Assembly: GCF_014836675.1 (NCBI RefSeq)
Contig: NZ_JACSQK010000006.1
Coordinates: 50,321 to 114,320, forward strand
Origin: Comamonas avium
Lineage (GTDB): Bacteria > Pseudomonadota > Gammaproteobacteria > Burkholderiales > Burkholderiaceae_C
Reading direction: 5' to 3'
DNA: 64,000 nt
A program made the translations under genes and the position numbers. The notes beneath the pieces are model-generated. The model searched no databases. It was given only the letters and a program-made list of their open reading frames with translations, and was not told where the DNA came from. Below, in pieces: positions 35,232 to 43,993 of this stretch (positions within the stretch are counted from its first letter, which is position 1; each line of letters starts with the position of its first letter).

Positions 35232-36212
35232 ATGAACATGAACCGCAAACAATTTGGCCAGCTGGCTTTGGCCGCAGGCCTGGCGCTGGGCTTTGCAGGC
35301 ACTGCAGCAGCGCAGGCCGGCTACCCCGGCAAGCCCATCAACATGGTGGTGCCCGCTGCCGCTGGTGGCACCACCGATCTGGCCGCCCGCATGACTGCGC
35401 AGGCACTGGGCCCCGTGCTGGGCCAGACCATCGTGGTGGAAAACAAGGGCGGTGGCAACGGCAACATTGCAGCCGCACAGGTCAAGCGCGCCGAGGCCGA
35501 TGGCTACAACCTGCTGATGCAGTACTCGGGCTTTCATGTGATCTCGCCCCATCTGGGCAAGTCCAGCTGGGAGCTGGCCGACTTTGTGCCCGTGGCCAAT
35601 GTGCTGTCGGCTCCACAAATCGTGGTGGTGCGCGGCGACCTGCCCGCCAACACCATGCAGGAGCTGGTGGCGTATGCCAAAGCCAACCCCATGAAGCTCA
35701 ACTACGCCTCCTCGGGCAACGGATCGCTGCAGCACGTCACCGGCGTTCAGCTGGAGCAGGCGGCAGGCATTCAAATGGTGCACGTGCCTTACAAGGGCAC
35801 AGGCCCGGCCTTGCAGGACTTGCTGGGCGGCCAGGTGGACCTGACCTTTGGTACAGCGCCCCCCTTCATGGCCCACATTCAGGCAGGCAAGCTCAAGGTG
35901 CTGGCGGTAACGGGCAAAGAGCGTCTGCCCAGCCTGCCCAAGGTGCCCACCACTGCTGAGACCGGTTTTGCGGGCGTGAATGCCACCTCGTGGTTTGCGC
36001 TGTTTGCACCTGCCAAAACACCGAAAGACATTGTGCGCAAGCTGGAGACCGATGTGCGCAACATGCTCAGCGATGCCTCTTTCCAGAAGAAGGCACTGGA
36101 CCAGGGTGCAACGGCTGACTTCATGGACAGCAAGGCACTGGGCGACATGGTCAAGCGTGATTACGCCATGTGGGCCAAGGTGGTCAAAGAGGCCAACATC
36201 AAGGCCGATTGA
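35232..36212 (+). CDS. Bug-family substrate-binding protein
   Basis: This is a 326-residue periplasmic receptor, with AAGGAGACAACC directly before ATG 35232. A signal peptide runs to about residue 28 (LALAAGLALGFAGTAAAQA). The family blocks KPINMVVPAAAGGTTDLAARMTAQ, LNYASSGNGSLQHVTGVQLEQ and VPYKGTGPALQDLLGG are present. It is the third gene of the CoA-transferase/lyase operon and probably delivers that pathway's acid. Confidence 0.94.
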   Translation: MNMNRKQFGQLALAAGLALGFAGTAAAQAGYPGKPINMVVPAAAGGTTDLAARMTAQALGPVLGQTIVVENKGGGNGNIAAAQVKRAEADGYNLLMQYSGFHVISPHLGKSSWELADFVPVANVLSAPQIVVVRGDLPANTMQELVAYAKANPMKLNYASSGNGSLQHVTGVQLEQAAGIQMVHVPYKGTGPALQDLLGGQVDLTFGTAPPFMAHIQAGKLKVLAVTGKERLPSLPKVPTTAETGFAGVNATSWFALFAPAKTPKDIVRKLETDVRNMLSDASFQKKALDQGATADFMDSKALGDMVKRDYAMWAKVVKEANIKAD

Positions 36213-36263
36213 GCCTGAGATGAAATAGTGACCCGGTGCAAAATTGGGTGCACCGGCTTATCT

Positions 36264-36355
36264 AAAAAAATAGCTGCCAGCGCATATATAGCTTGGTTCT
36301 TGGATATGAAAGTATCTGAAAACAAGGCTCAGCAAGCGATGGCAGCTCTTTTTTT
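36264..36355. repeat. Dispersed palindromic repeat, copy B
   Basis: AGCTGCCAGCGC (36272-36283) and AGCGATGGCAGCT (ending 36347) are imperfect inverse arms, flanked by A7 on the left and T7 on the right. It lies between convergent Bug and MFS genes and probably ends transcription from both sides. Confidence 0.8.
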
Positions 36356-36394
36356 GTGGTAACCAGCGCAGGGCGCTGGCTCCAGCCGTGCAGT

Positions 36395-37633
36395 TTATTG
36401 CAGCTCTTTGCCCTTGAGTTCCGGAATCAGGAACGCCGTGGCAATCATGTCCAGCACATAGATGGCCGCCAGCATGGCAATGGCCATCTGAAAGCCGTAG
36501 CTCATGGCCACTGCGCCCACCACAACGGGGCCAAAACCACCCACGCCGCGGCCAATGTTAAACAGCACGTTCTGCGCCGTGGCGCGTGCCTCGGTGGGGT
36601 AGGCCTCGCTCATCACCGCGCCGTAGCCGCCCATCATGCCGTTGACAAACATGCCCAGTACCGCGCCAGCCCACAGCATGGCGGTGGGGTCCGACAGTTG
36701 CGAGTACGTCAGCACCATGATGACTGCGCCCAGCTGGAAGATCAGGAAGCTGGGCTTGCGGCCAATGCGGTCGGCCAGTTGGCCAAAAATCCAGATGCCG
36801 GCCATCATGCCCACGATGGTCACAGCGGTCCACATCGAAGACTTGGTCAGGCTGAAACCCAGTTGCTTGGACAGAAAGCTGGGCATCCAGATCATGATGC
36901 CGTAGTAGCCAAAGTTCTGTACCGAGGTCAGCACAATGATGCCCAGGCTGATCTTGGTGGTGGCCTTGTCTTTGATGAGCAGTTTGAAGGCTTCAAAACG
37001 CTGGCTTTTGGTGGCTGCTGGCTTGCGCACAAACACCTCAGGTTCGTGGATGCGGTTGCGAATCACCCAGGCAACAATGGCCGGAATCACCCCCACCAAA
37101 AACATGCCACGCCAGCCAATCACAGGCAGCAGCAGCGGGGTCAGCAAGGCTGCCGCCAGCACACCCACTTGCCAGCCCAGCGCCACATACGAGGACACGC
37201 GCGCACGGTGGCGCGCTGGCCAGGCTTCTGCAGCCAGCGCCATGCCAATGCCAAATTCACCGCCCAGACCAATACCGGCGATGGTGCGGTAGATCAGCAA
37301 ATCCCAGTAACCAGTGGCAAAAGCGCACAGCCCTGTGAACACGGCAAACAGCATGATGGTCCAGGTCAGCACGCGAATGCGGCCGTAGCGGTCTGACAGT
37401 GCGCCAAACACAATGCCGCCAAACACGGCGCCAATCAGCGTCCAGGTGACCAGCGAGCCAGCCTGACCGGGCGTGAGGTTCAGGTCTGCCGAGATGGCGC
37501 TGAGCATGAAGCCCAAAATCAGCAGGTCAAAGCCGTCCATGGCGTAGCCGACGGCAGAGCCGGCCAGGGCTTTCCAGCTGTAACTGTTGATGGCCGTTAG
37601 CTGGCCCGTGGGTGCGCAAGAGGGGGAGGTCAT
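36395..37633 (-). CDS. MFS transporter, aromatic acid:H+ / sialate-type symporter
   Basis: This is a 412-residue 12-helix importer. ATG 37633 follows AAGGAAAA; a longer frame to 37672 exists. Helix 1 reads AMDGFDLLILGFMLSAISADL, a pattern typical of AAHS and related acid importers. Motif A is GGIVFGALSDRYGR, and the mid-protein repeat is GQLADRIGRKPSFL. It converges on the CoA-transferase operon, so the acid it imports may feed that pathway, though proximity is the only argument. Confidence 0.9.
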   Translation of the reverse strand: MTSPSCAPTGQLTAINSYSWKALAGSAVGYAMDGFDLLILGFMLSAISADLNLTPGQAGSLVTWTLIGAVFGGIVFGALSDRYGRIRVLTWTIMLFAVFTGLCAFATGYWDLLIYRTIAGIGLGGEFGIGMALAAEAWPARHRARVSSYVALGWQVGVLAAALLTPLLLPVIGWRGMFLVGVIPAIVAWVIRNRIHEPEVFVRKPAATKSQRFEAFKLLIKDKATTKISLGIIVLTSVQNFGYYGIMIWMPSFLSKQLGFSLTKSSMWTAVTIVGMMAGIWIFGQLADRIGRKPSFLIFQLGAVIMVLTYSQLSDPTAMLWAGAVLGMFVNGMMGGYGAVMSEAYPTEARATAQNVLFNIGRGVGGFGPVVVGAVAMSYGFQMAIAMLAAIYVLDMIATAFLIPELKGKELQ

Positions 37634-37696
37634 GGCTGTGGTTTTCCTTGTTGTTTTTTGAAGCTTCACCAAGTGGTGTTTCTACAAAAAGCAAAA

Positions 37697-37721
37697 CCCC
37701 CAAGGTGCAAAGACCTCGGGG
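37697..37721 (-). terminator. Terminator after nucleoside deaminase gene
   Basis: CCCCCAAGGT/ACCTCGGGG (37697-37706 with 37713-37721) forms a stem with one mismatch. On the minus strand it is followed by TTTTGCTTTTT. It ends the deaminase transcript. The rest of the 37634-37967 gap shows no gene. Confidence 0.65.
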
Positions 37722-37967
37722 CCAAAGAGCCAGCCAAGTTGTGCAGCAGCGCCGGGTACAGGGCGTGCCAAAAACCTGCGCAGAAAACGCAGGCCGCAGA
37801 TTCGGAGTGTGATTCTAGGCAGGGCCGCTGCTGCCTGGCTGGCGCTGGCGTAACAGCCGTGCAGCTCGGCGGTATATGGCAGCAACACCTGCGCAAAGTG
37901 TGCATTCATGCCATTCGCGTGCGCGAACCCTGCAGGCGTTGATAGGTGCAGTCCGGTGCAGCGCCCT

Positions 37968-38483
37968 CTAGCGCGATGCCCAGAACCGCTGCTGCAATTG
38001 GGCGATTTCAGCGGCCATCTCTGGCACGGGGCCAATCAGCTGCACCGGCTTTTGGCAGTGGTCAAACACGTAGCGCGAGGGCACGCTCATGGTGGGGTTC
38101 TCTCCGTGGCTGCCCGTGCAGTGCAGCAGCTCGTGCTCGGTCATGCCAAACACCACGCGGCCAATATTGGCCCAGTAGGCCGTGCCTGCGCACATGCAGC
38201 AAGGCTCAACATTGGTGTAGAGCGTGCAGCCCCACAAATACTCGGGCGTGAAGTTGGTGGCAGCCATGCGCGCCAGGGTCGATTCGGCGTGGTTCACCGT
38301 GTCGATGTTGCATTGCTCCATCAACACGGTTTCCTGGTCCGGGCCCACCAAAATGGCACCAAACGGGTGGTGCCCCAAAGCGATGGCGCGTTCAGCCACT
38401 TGCTGGGTGTGGCGCAGATGGCGGCAGATCTGTTCGTGGGTGGGCGTCAGCCCTTGAGGCGGCAAATTGAGGGGGGTAGTCAT
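37968..38483 (-). CDS. Zinc-dependent nucleoside/guanine deaminase
   Basis: This is a 171-residue cytoplasmic enzyme of the cytidine-deaminase-like fold. ATG 38483 gives the family start; a longer frame to 38537 exists. Zinc and catalytic residues are His65-Ala-Glu67 in NHAEST and Cys95/Cys98 in PCCMCAG. The HPFGAILV block is typical of guanine deaminases and tRNA-adenosine deaminases. The length and GuaD-like C-terminal half favour a free base or nucleoside substrate over tRNA. It stands alone before a terminator. Confidence 0.9.
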   Translation of the reverse strand: MTTPLNLPPQGLTPTHEQICRHLRHTQQVAERAIALGHHPFGAILVGPDQETVLMEQCNIDTVNHAESTLARMAATNFTPEYLWGCTLYTNVEPCCMCAGTAYWANIGRVVFGMTEHELLHCTGSHGENPTMSVPSRYVFDHCQKPVQLIGPVPEMAAEIAQLQQRFWASR

Positions 38484-38595
38484 CGGTCGAACTTTGGAAA
38501 GTGAAGGGTCAAGCTTGCCCTGTGCACCGATGTGCAAGCAATTAGTGTGCGCACCTGCTGGGTAACCCGCAGGTGCGCGCCCAAACTAAGCCTGA

Positions 38596-39666
38596 TTAAG
38601 TCTGATTGCGCGGCTGTGGCTGAACAGGCCAGCCTTGCATGTGCTGCTGTGCAATGTCGCGCAGCGCAGTGATCCAGGCGCTGTGGTCGTTCAGGCACGC
38701 AATGAACCGGTAGTCCTTGCCGCCTGCGTGCACAAAGGCTTCGCGCGCCTCCATGTTGATCTCTTCCAGGGTCTCGATGCAATCGCTGGTAAAGCCGGGG
38801 CACATGATGTCCACACTCTCCAGCCCCTGCTTGGCCATCTCCACCAAGGTGGGCTCGGTGTACGGCTCCAGCCACTTGGCCTTGCCAAAGCGTGACTGGA
38901 AGGTGAGCACATATTGCGCATCGCTCAGATTCAGTCGCTGTGCCAGCAGGCGGCCCGTGGTCAGGCATTCGTCGCGGTAGGGGTCGCCCAATTGGTAGGT
39001 GCGCTCAGGCACGCCGTGAAAGCTGAGCACCAGCTTTTGTGCCCTGCCGTTTTCACGCCAGTGTTGCTCTACGGTCTGGGCCAGCGCGTCGATGTAGCCG
39101 GGGTGGTCGTGGTAGCGCTGCACAAAGCGCAGCTCAGGAATATGGCGCTGTGTTTTGGCCCAGTCATACACGGCATCGCACACGCTGGCAGTGGTGGTGC
39201 CTGAGTACTGGGGGTACAGCGGCAAAACCAGAATACGGGTGGCGCCTTGCGCTTTGAGGGCATCCAGTTGCGATGCCATCGAAGGGTTGCCGTAGCGCAT
39301 GGCAGGGGCCACCAGTACGTTGGCACCGGCCTGCCCCAGCCAGTCGCACAGCAAGCTGGCCTGACGCTCGGTGAAGTACAGCAGGGGGGAGCCTGTAGCG
39401 CCGCCTTGGTTCCACACGGTGGCGTATTTGGCTGCCGACGCTTTGGGGCGGGTGCGCAAAATAATGCCGTGCAAGATGGGCCACCAGGCCAGTTTGGGGA
39501 TTTCCACCACGCGGTCATCTGCCAGAAACTGCGCCAGATAGCGGCGCACGGCGGCAGGCGTGGCCTCATCGGGCGTACCCAGATTGCACAGCAAAATGGC
39601 GGTGCGTTCAGGTTGGCCTGCGGGGAGTTGGGGTTCGGGGGCAAAGCGTGACAGCATGGGCACCAT
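38596..39666 (-). CDS. hemH: Ferrochelatase
   Basis: This is a 356-residue enzyme inserting Fe2+ into protoporphyrin IX, the last step of heme synthesis. The blocks TAILLCNLGTPDEATPAAVRRYLAQFL, YPQYSGTTTASV, and the catalytic His segment LVLSFHGVPERTYQLGDPY are clear. The later IMCPGFTSDCIETLEEI holds the conserved Glu. No good ribosome site separates ATG 39666 from ATG 39657, and the frame continues to 39810 without family sequence. It is divergent from the HAD gene. Confidence 0.95.
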   Translation of the reverse strand: MVPMLSRFAPEPQLPAGQPERTAILLCNLGTPDEATPAAVRRYLAQFLADDRVVEIPKLAWWPILHGIILRTRPKASAAKYATVWNQGGATGSPLLYFTERQASLLCDWLGQAGANVLVAPAMRYGNPSMASQLDALKAQGATRILVLPLYPQYSGTTTASVCDAVYDWAKTQRHIPELRFVQRYHDHPGYIDALAQTVEQHWRENGRAQKLVLSFHGVPERTYQLGDPYRDECLTTGRLLAQRLNLSDAQYVLTFQSRFGKAKWLEPYTEPTLVEMAKQGLESVDIMCPGFTSDCIETLEEINMEAREAFVHAGGKDYRFIACLNDHSAWITALRDIAQQHMQGWPVQPQPRNQT

Positions 39667-39736
39667 TGTGACAAAAGCTTGGGCCTTTGAAGACCGGCAT
39701 GGATGCAGTGCTTGTGTGCTCCAGTATTCTTGGGCC

Positions 39737-40435
39737 ATGTTTGACCCATCAAAAATTCGCGCCATTACGCTTGATCTGGACGATACGCTGTGGCCCATCT
39801 GGCCCACCATTCGCCGCGCTGAAGAAGTCTTGTTGCTATGGTTAAAAGAGCACGCTGCTCAGACTGCACAATTGTTCAGCACGCCAGAAGCATTACGAGC
39901 CATCCGCAATCGAGTCGAGCAAGAGCGCCCGGACCTGCGCCACGATCTGAGCGGTTTGCGCCAGGCATCCATCCGCCAGGCTTTGTGCCAGGCAGGCGAT
40001 GATGAAAATTTGGCTATGCCGGCCTTTGAAATTTTCTTTGCAGCGCGCCAGCGCGTTGAGCTGTTTGGTGATGCCGTGCCCGCCCTGGAGCGTCTGGCGG
40101 CGCGCTGGCCCGTGGTGGCTGTGACCAACGGCAACTCTGACATTGAGCAAATCGGGCTGGGGCAGTTCTTTCAGGACAGCTTTAACGTTACGCGCACGGG
40201 CTTTGCCAAGCCCGATGTGCGCATCTTTCACTGCGCGGCCCAATCACTGGAGCTGCCGCTGTCCGCCATCTTGCATGTAGGAGACGATGCCAAGTTGGAT
40301 GCAGTCGCTGCACGGGATGCGGGTATGCACGCTGTTTGGCTCAATCGCAGCGGCTTAGATTGGCCCATAGAGGAACAGCACCCCCCCACAACGGTCAGCA
40401 GCTTGTTGGATTTATGTGACTTGCTGGCGGCCTGA
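39737..40435 (+). CDS. HAD-superfamily hydrolase
   Basis: This is a 232-residue phosphatase-like enzyme. Motif I is ITLDLDDTLWP (Asp13 nucleophile, Asp15), motif II is VVAVTNGNSD, motif III includes the Lys in TGFAKPDVRIF, and motif IV is LHVGDDAKLDAVAARDAGM. The cap is helical (subfamily I). This family includes nucleotide, phosphoglycolate and FMN phosphatases, so the substrate is not assignable. The DUF2189 gene follows within 36 bp. Confidence 0.92.
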   Translation: MFDPSKIRAITLDLDDTLWPIWPTIRRAEEVLLLWLKEHAAQTAQLFSTPEALRAIRNRVEQERPDLRHDLSGLRQASIRQALCQAGDDENLAMPAFEIFFAARQRVELFGDAVPALERLAARWPVVAVTNGNSDIEQIGLGQFFQDSFNVTRTGFAKPDVRIFHCAAQSLELPLSAILHVGDDAKLDAVAARDAGMHAVWLNRSGLDWPIEEQHPPTTVSSLLDLCDLLAA

Positions 40436-40471
40436 GTGACCATTGCCCCATGGGGAAAGAGGAGTCCGCGC

Positions 40472-41302
40472 ATGCCCAATACCTTGTCTCGTGCACCCAG
40501 CCTGGATCTGCCTGTAGCGCTGCGCATCGGATGGATGCAGCCATTGACCTGGCTGGCGCTGGGCTGGAGGGATATTTGCCGCACCCCGCTGCTTAGCTTG
40601 TCACACGGCGTTTTCCTGGCGCTGCTAGGGGCGGCCATCTTGCTGGTGGGGCACAATCGCTTTTGGTTGATGGCGGGCGCGCTGTCTGGTTTTCTGGTGG
40701 TGGGCCCGGTGGTGGCGACCAGTTTGTATGCAATCAGCCGCGCATTGGAGCGTAAAGAGCCAGTGAGCTGGCGCCTGGTGCGACGCACGTGGATGCACTG
40801 GCAGCAAGGGCAAAGCAAGCTGGGCAATGACTACTGGTGTCTGGTGCAGTTCGGGCTGCTGCTGGCCATTTCGGCCACGGGCTGGGTGCTGGTCTCTGCG
40901 TCACTGATTACCTTGATGGCGCCGGTGCGTATTGCTACGCCGATGGACTTCATGCAGTACGTGGTGCTGGCACCCGATGGCACGCTGTTTCACCTGTGGC
41001 TGGCACTGGGCAGCTTTCTGGCAGCGCCCATCTTTGCATCCAGCGTTATTTCTATGCCTTTATTGATGGATCGCAAAGTGACTTTGTCGCAGGCCGTGCT
41101 CACTAGCTGGTCTGTGATTTTGCAAAACCCCATTGCCATGGCTTTGTGGGCGGCGCTGATTGTGATGTTTACGTTGTTGGGCTTGGCGTCGCTGTTGCTG
41201 GGTCTGGTGCTGGTGATCCCCATGCTGGGCCATGCCAGCTGGCATGCCTACCGTGATTTGGTGGATGCATCAGACTTTGCGCTGCGCGAGGCAGTCGGTT
41301 AG
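40472..41302 (+). CDS. DUF2189 integral membrane protein
   Basis: This is a 276-residue inner-membrane protein with about six helices. AAAGAGGAG seven bases before ATG 40472 decides the start over a GTG at 40436. The family start WLALGWRDICRTPLLSLSHGVFLALLG is seen, followed by LLVGHNRFWLMAGALSGFLVVGPVVATSLYAISRALERKE. Function is unknown; DUF2189 genes often sit near respiratory genes. It is probably transcribed with the HAD gene upstream and the DUF2788 gene 38 bp downstream. Confidence 0.85.
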   Translation: MPNTLSRAPSLDLPVALRIGWMQPLTWLALGWRDICRTPLLSLSHGVFLALLGAAILLVGHNRFWLMAGALSGFLVVGPVVATSLYAISRALERKEPVSWRLVRRTWMHWQQGQSKLGNDYWCLVQFGLLLAISATGWVLVSASLITLMAPVRIATPMDFMQYVVLAPDGTLFHLWLALGSFLAAPIFASSVISMPLLMDRKVTLSQAVLTSWSVILQNPIAMALWAALIVMFTLLGLASLLLGLVLVIPMLGHASWHAYRDLVDASDFALREAVG

Positions 41303-41340
41303 CGCACACCAAGCGCTTTGCGGTTTCGAGGATACGTGTT

Positions 41341-41556
41341 GTGATTTTTGGTTTTACAGAAGAACAAATCTCTGAATTTTTTCTGACCTATGGCATTGGG
41401 GCCTTCATTGTCTTCATGCTGTTCATCATCGGGCATTTGGCGTGGGAATCCAAAGCGGGCAAGTTCGGCACTTTTGTGCTGTTCCTGGGCTTGTCCGTCG
41501 GCTTTATTGGTTTTATCGCCAAGGCCGTTATCCAGTGGTATCTGGAGCACAAGTAA
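41341..41556 (+). CDS. DUF2788 small membrane protein
   Basis: This is a 71-residue protein starting at GTG 41341, preceded by GAGGAT. The sequence has two helices (about 16-35, 43-66) and the conserved middle AWESKAGKFGTFVLFLGLSVGF. DUF2788 proteins are short inner-membrane proteins of unknown role, common in beta-proteobacteria. Repeat copy C follows its stop. Confidence 0.85.
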   Translation: MIFGFTEEQISEFFLTYGIGAFIVFMLFIIGHLAWESKAGKFGTFVLFLGLSVGFIGFIAKAVIQWYLEHK

Positions 41557-41561
41557 ATATT

Positions 41562-41653
41562 AAAAAGAGAGCTGCCAGCGCTTAGCCTTAAAGCATTTCA
41601 GATAGATAAGTATCTGAAATGACTAGTGGATAAGCGCTAGCAGCTCTTTTTTT
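41562..41653. repeat. Dispersed palindromic repeat, copy C
   Basis: This is the best copy of the family. The outer arms AGAGCTGCCAGCGCTTA and TAAGCGCTAGCAGCTCT are near-perfect inverses, flanked by A5 and T7. The inner arms CATTTCAGATA/TATCTGAAATG (41594-41604 with 41611-41621) are perfect. It lies between convergent DUF2788 and hpnE genes. Confidence 0.88.
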
Positions 41654-41662
41654 AAATTTTAT

Positions 41663-43036
41663 TCAGGTGAGCGCAATATCTTGTGCCACCTGCATGCCAC
41701 TGCGCACCGCTCCTTCCAGCGTCGCCGGGTAGGGGCCATCCACATAGTCACCACATGCCCACAGGCCGGGCAGTATCTGGTGCGCAGGGCGCTGCACCAG
41801 CGGCGTGCAGGCAAAAGTTGCGCGTTTGTCGATCACCGTTTGAAGTGCCTGCAAATCAGGCAGCTGCAACTGGGTGCGGGCTTGCTCCAGCACCTGGGTT
41901 TGCAGCGTGTCCTTATCGCCATGGCTGGCGCTGACCACCAGCGCAATTAAACCTTCCGGCCCGTTCAGCTGGGCCTTGTCAAACGCAAACTGCGCGGGCG
42001 CCCCGGCATGGCTGCGTAGCGCCACCATGGGCGCGGGCAGCAGCTTGCCATTGCGCAAAGGCTGATGGCTGAAAGCGTAGACCGTGGCAATTGCTGTGTG
42101 CGGCAGGGCGTGGGCCACCGCCGCCCACGGCGCTGCTCTGGCTTGCCAAGCTGCTGACAGCTGTGCTTGCTCTACCAGCCGTGCAGCTTCTGCGCAGGAG
42201 GTGGCAAGCACCACCGAATCAAACGCTTGCCCGTTGACCCGCCATTGCGCGGTATCAGCGTCATGGGCCAGTGCCTGGGCTCTTGCCCCCAGGTGCACCT
42301 GCGTGCCACGCGTTTGCAGCCACTGGACGGCTGTGGCGGGAAAGAGGCTGCTCAGATCTGTGCGCGGAATCAGCAGGTTGGAGCCGCCCTGTCCGCTGAA
42401 CAATCCGTCTTGCAGCACGCGCAAGAAGATGGGGCCGCTGGCCTGTGTGGCAGGCAGGTTGAGGGCTGAGATGCACAGGGGATCGACAAAATCCTGCATC
42501 AACCGCGCGGGCAAGCCGTGGCAGATATCTGCCACCGTGGCCCCGGGGGCGCAGTTAAAGCGGTTGCGCTGCCAGCGGTGGGCGGTGCGCACCAGCGCCA
42601 GTTTTTCGCTCCAGCTCCAGCCTCTGGCGCGGGCAATGCCAATGGCGGCATCCCATGGCGGGCTGCAATGGGGCAGGTGCAGCCCCTGGCCATCCATGTA
42701 GCGCAAATCCAGTGGCAGCCGCAGCATTGCTGCCGATGCATCCACGCCCACGGTCTGCAGCATCTGCAGGCACCCCTGGTAGGCGCCAATCAGAATGTGC
42801 TGGCCGTTATCGACGGTCCACGCTTGGCCAGCAGGGCCGTTCAGAGTCAGTGCGCGCGCGCGGCCACCCCAGATGCGGCTGGCTTCAAAGATGTGAACGT
42901 GCTGGCCCTGCTGCTGCAGTTGTACCGCTGCAGCCATGCCTGCCCAGCCACCGCCAATGATGGCTATGCACCGAGGTGTTGCTGTGCCGGTCACTGCTAC
43001 ATGCGGCCCAGCGCTTGCATCTTCCACGCCAGCCAC
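41663..43036 (-). CDS. hpnE: Hydroxysqualene dehydroxylase
   Basis: This is a 457-residue FAD-dependent amine-oxidase-like enzyme. The dinucleotide motif is CIAIIGGGWAGMAAAVQLQQQG (about residues 23-44), followed by HIFEASRIWGGRARAL. The C-terminal FAD segment is LWACGDYVDGPYPATLEGAVRSG. In the HpnCDE route it converts hydroxysqualene to squalene with a reduced cofactor. It overlaps hpnD by 40 bp, which implies coupled translation. The hopanoid cyclase is not in the window. Confidence 0.93.
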   Translation of the reverse strand: MAGVEDASAGPHVAVTGTATPRCIAIIGGGWAGMAAAVQLQQQGQHVHIFEASRIWGGRARALTLNGPAGQAWTVDNGQHILIGAYQGCLQMLQTVGVDASAAMLRLPLDLRYMDGQGLHLPHCSPPWDAAIGIARARGWSWSEKLALVRTAHRWQRNRFNCAPGATVADICHGLPARLMQDFVDPLCISALNLPATQASGPIFLRVLQDGLFSGQGGSNLLIPRTDLSSLFPATAVQWLQTRGTQVHLGARAQALAHDADTAQWRVNGQAFDSVVLATSCAEAARLVEQAQLSAAWQARAAPWAAVAHALPHTAIATVYAFSHQPLRNGKLLPAPMVALRSHAGAPAQFAFDKAQLNGPEGLIALVVSASHGDKDTLQTQVLEQARTQLQLPDLQALQTVIDKRATFACTPLVQRPAHQILPGLWACGDYVDGPYPATLEGAVRSGMQVAQDIALT

Positions 43037-43836
43037 AGCTTGCGCAGCGGTGTCAGGCCAATGCGCTGGTGCAGTACCTGGAAGTTTTCAGCCTCAATCT
43101 CGCGCAGCAGCGTGCGGTAGATGCTGGCCATCATCAGACCGGGCTTTTGCGTGCGCCGGTCTTGTGCGGGCAGCAGAGCGAACGCTTCTTCGTACAGCTG
43201 GTGCGCACGCTGGGCCTGAAAGCGCATCAATGCCGTGAAGCGATCGGAGTACTCGCGCTTGGTGATTTCATGCGCCTTCACATCAAACTGCTGCAAATCG
43301 CTGATGGGCAGGTAAATGCGTCCGCGCAGGGCGTCTTCACCCACATCACGGATGATGTTGGTCAGCTGAAATGCTTGCCCCAGCTTGTGGGCGTAGGCGG
43401 TGGTGGCTTCATCGGTCTGGCCAAAAATGCGCGCAGCCACTTCTCCCACCACACCGGCGACCAGGTGGCAGTAGCGCTGCAGGCCGGGGTAGTCCAGATA
43501 GCGGGTTTGGTCCAGATCCATCTGGCAGCCTTCAATCACGGCTTGCAGGTGGCGTTGCTCAATTTGAAATGGCTGGGTGTGAGGCATCAACGCCAGCATG
43601 ACCGGGTGCGTGGGCTTGCCTGCAAAGGCCTGTGCCACTTCTTGCTGCCACCACGCCAGCTTTTGCGCTGCTACGCCCGGGTCTTGCACGTCATCCACCA
43701 CGTCATCCACCTCTCTGCAAAATGCATAGAACGCGGTAATGGCCGCTCTGCGGTTGGCGGGTAGAAATAGAAAAGCGTAATAAAAGCTGCTGCCCGATGC
43801 AGCTGCTTTTTCTTGGACGTAAGTTTCCGGATTCAT
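42997..43836 (-). CDS. hpnD: Presqualene diphosphate synthase
   Basis: This is a 279-residue squalene/phytoene-synthase-fold enzyme that joins two farnesyl diphosphates to presqualene diphosphate. The first Asp-rich motif is FCREVDDVVDD and the second is FQLTNIIRDVGEDALRGRIYLP. ATG 43836 begins MNPETYVQEKAAASGSSFYYAFLFLP, the HpnD N-terminus; the frame runs on to 44007 without family sequence. It is the first gene of the hpnDE pair. Confidence 0.94.
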   Translation of the reverse strand: MNPETYVQEKAAASGSSFYYAFLFLPANRRAAITAFYAFCREVDDVVDDVQDPGVAAQKLAWWQQEVAQAFAGKPTHPVMLALMPHTQPFQIEQRHLQAVIEGCQMDLDQTRYLDYPGLQRYCHLVAGVVGEVAARIFGQTDEATTAYAHKLGQAFQLTNIIRDVGEDALRGRIYLPISDLQQFDVKAHEITKREYSDRFTALMRFQAQRAHQLYEEAFALLPAQDRRTQKPGLMMASIYRTLLREIEAENFQVLHQRIGLTPLRKLWLAWKMQALGRM

Positions 43837-43993
43837 ATTGCGATGGATTGTCCCATGCCTTGGGTTCTGTCCCGCAAATGCGGTGGAAGCAGCGTGCTCT
43901 TGATGTGCATCAATCGTCGGCACTGTTTTGGTGTGCTGTTTTTGGGGGGCAGCCTCTAAGATCAAGAGGTTGCAATTAGATACATCGAACGAG

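Noticed and set aside
36356..37396. 346-codon plus-strand frame
   Set aside because: Antisense to the MFS gene, His/Gln/Ala-rich, starts inside repeat B.
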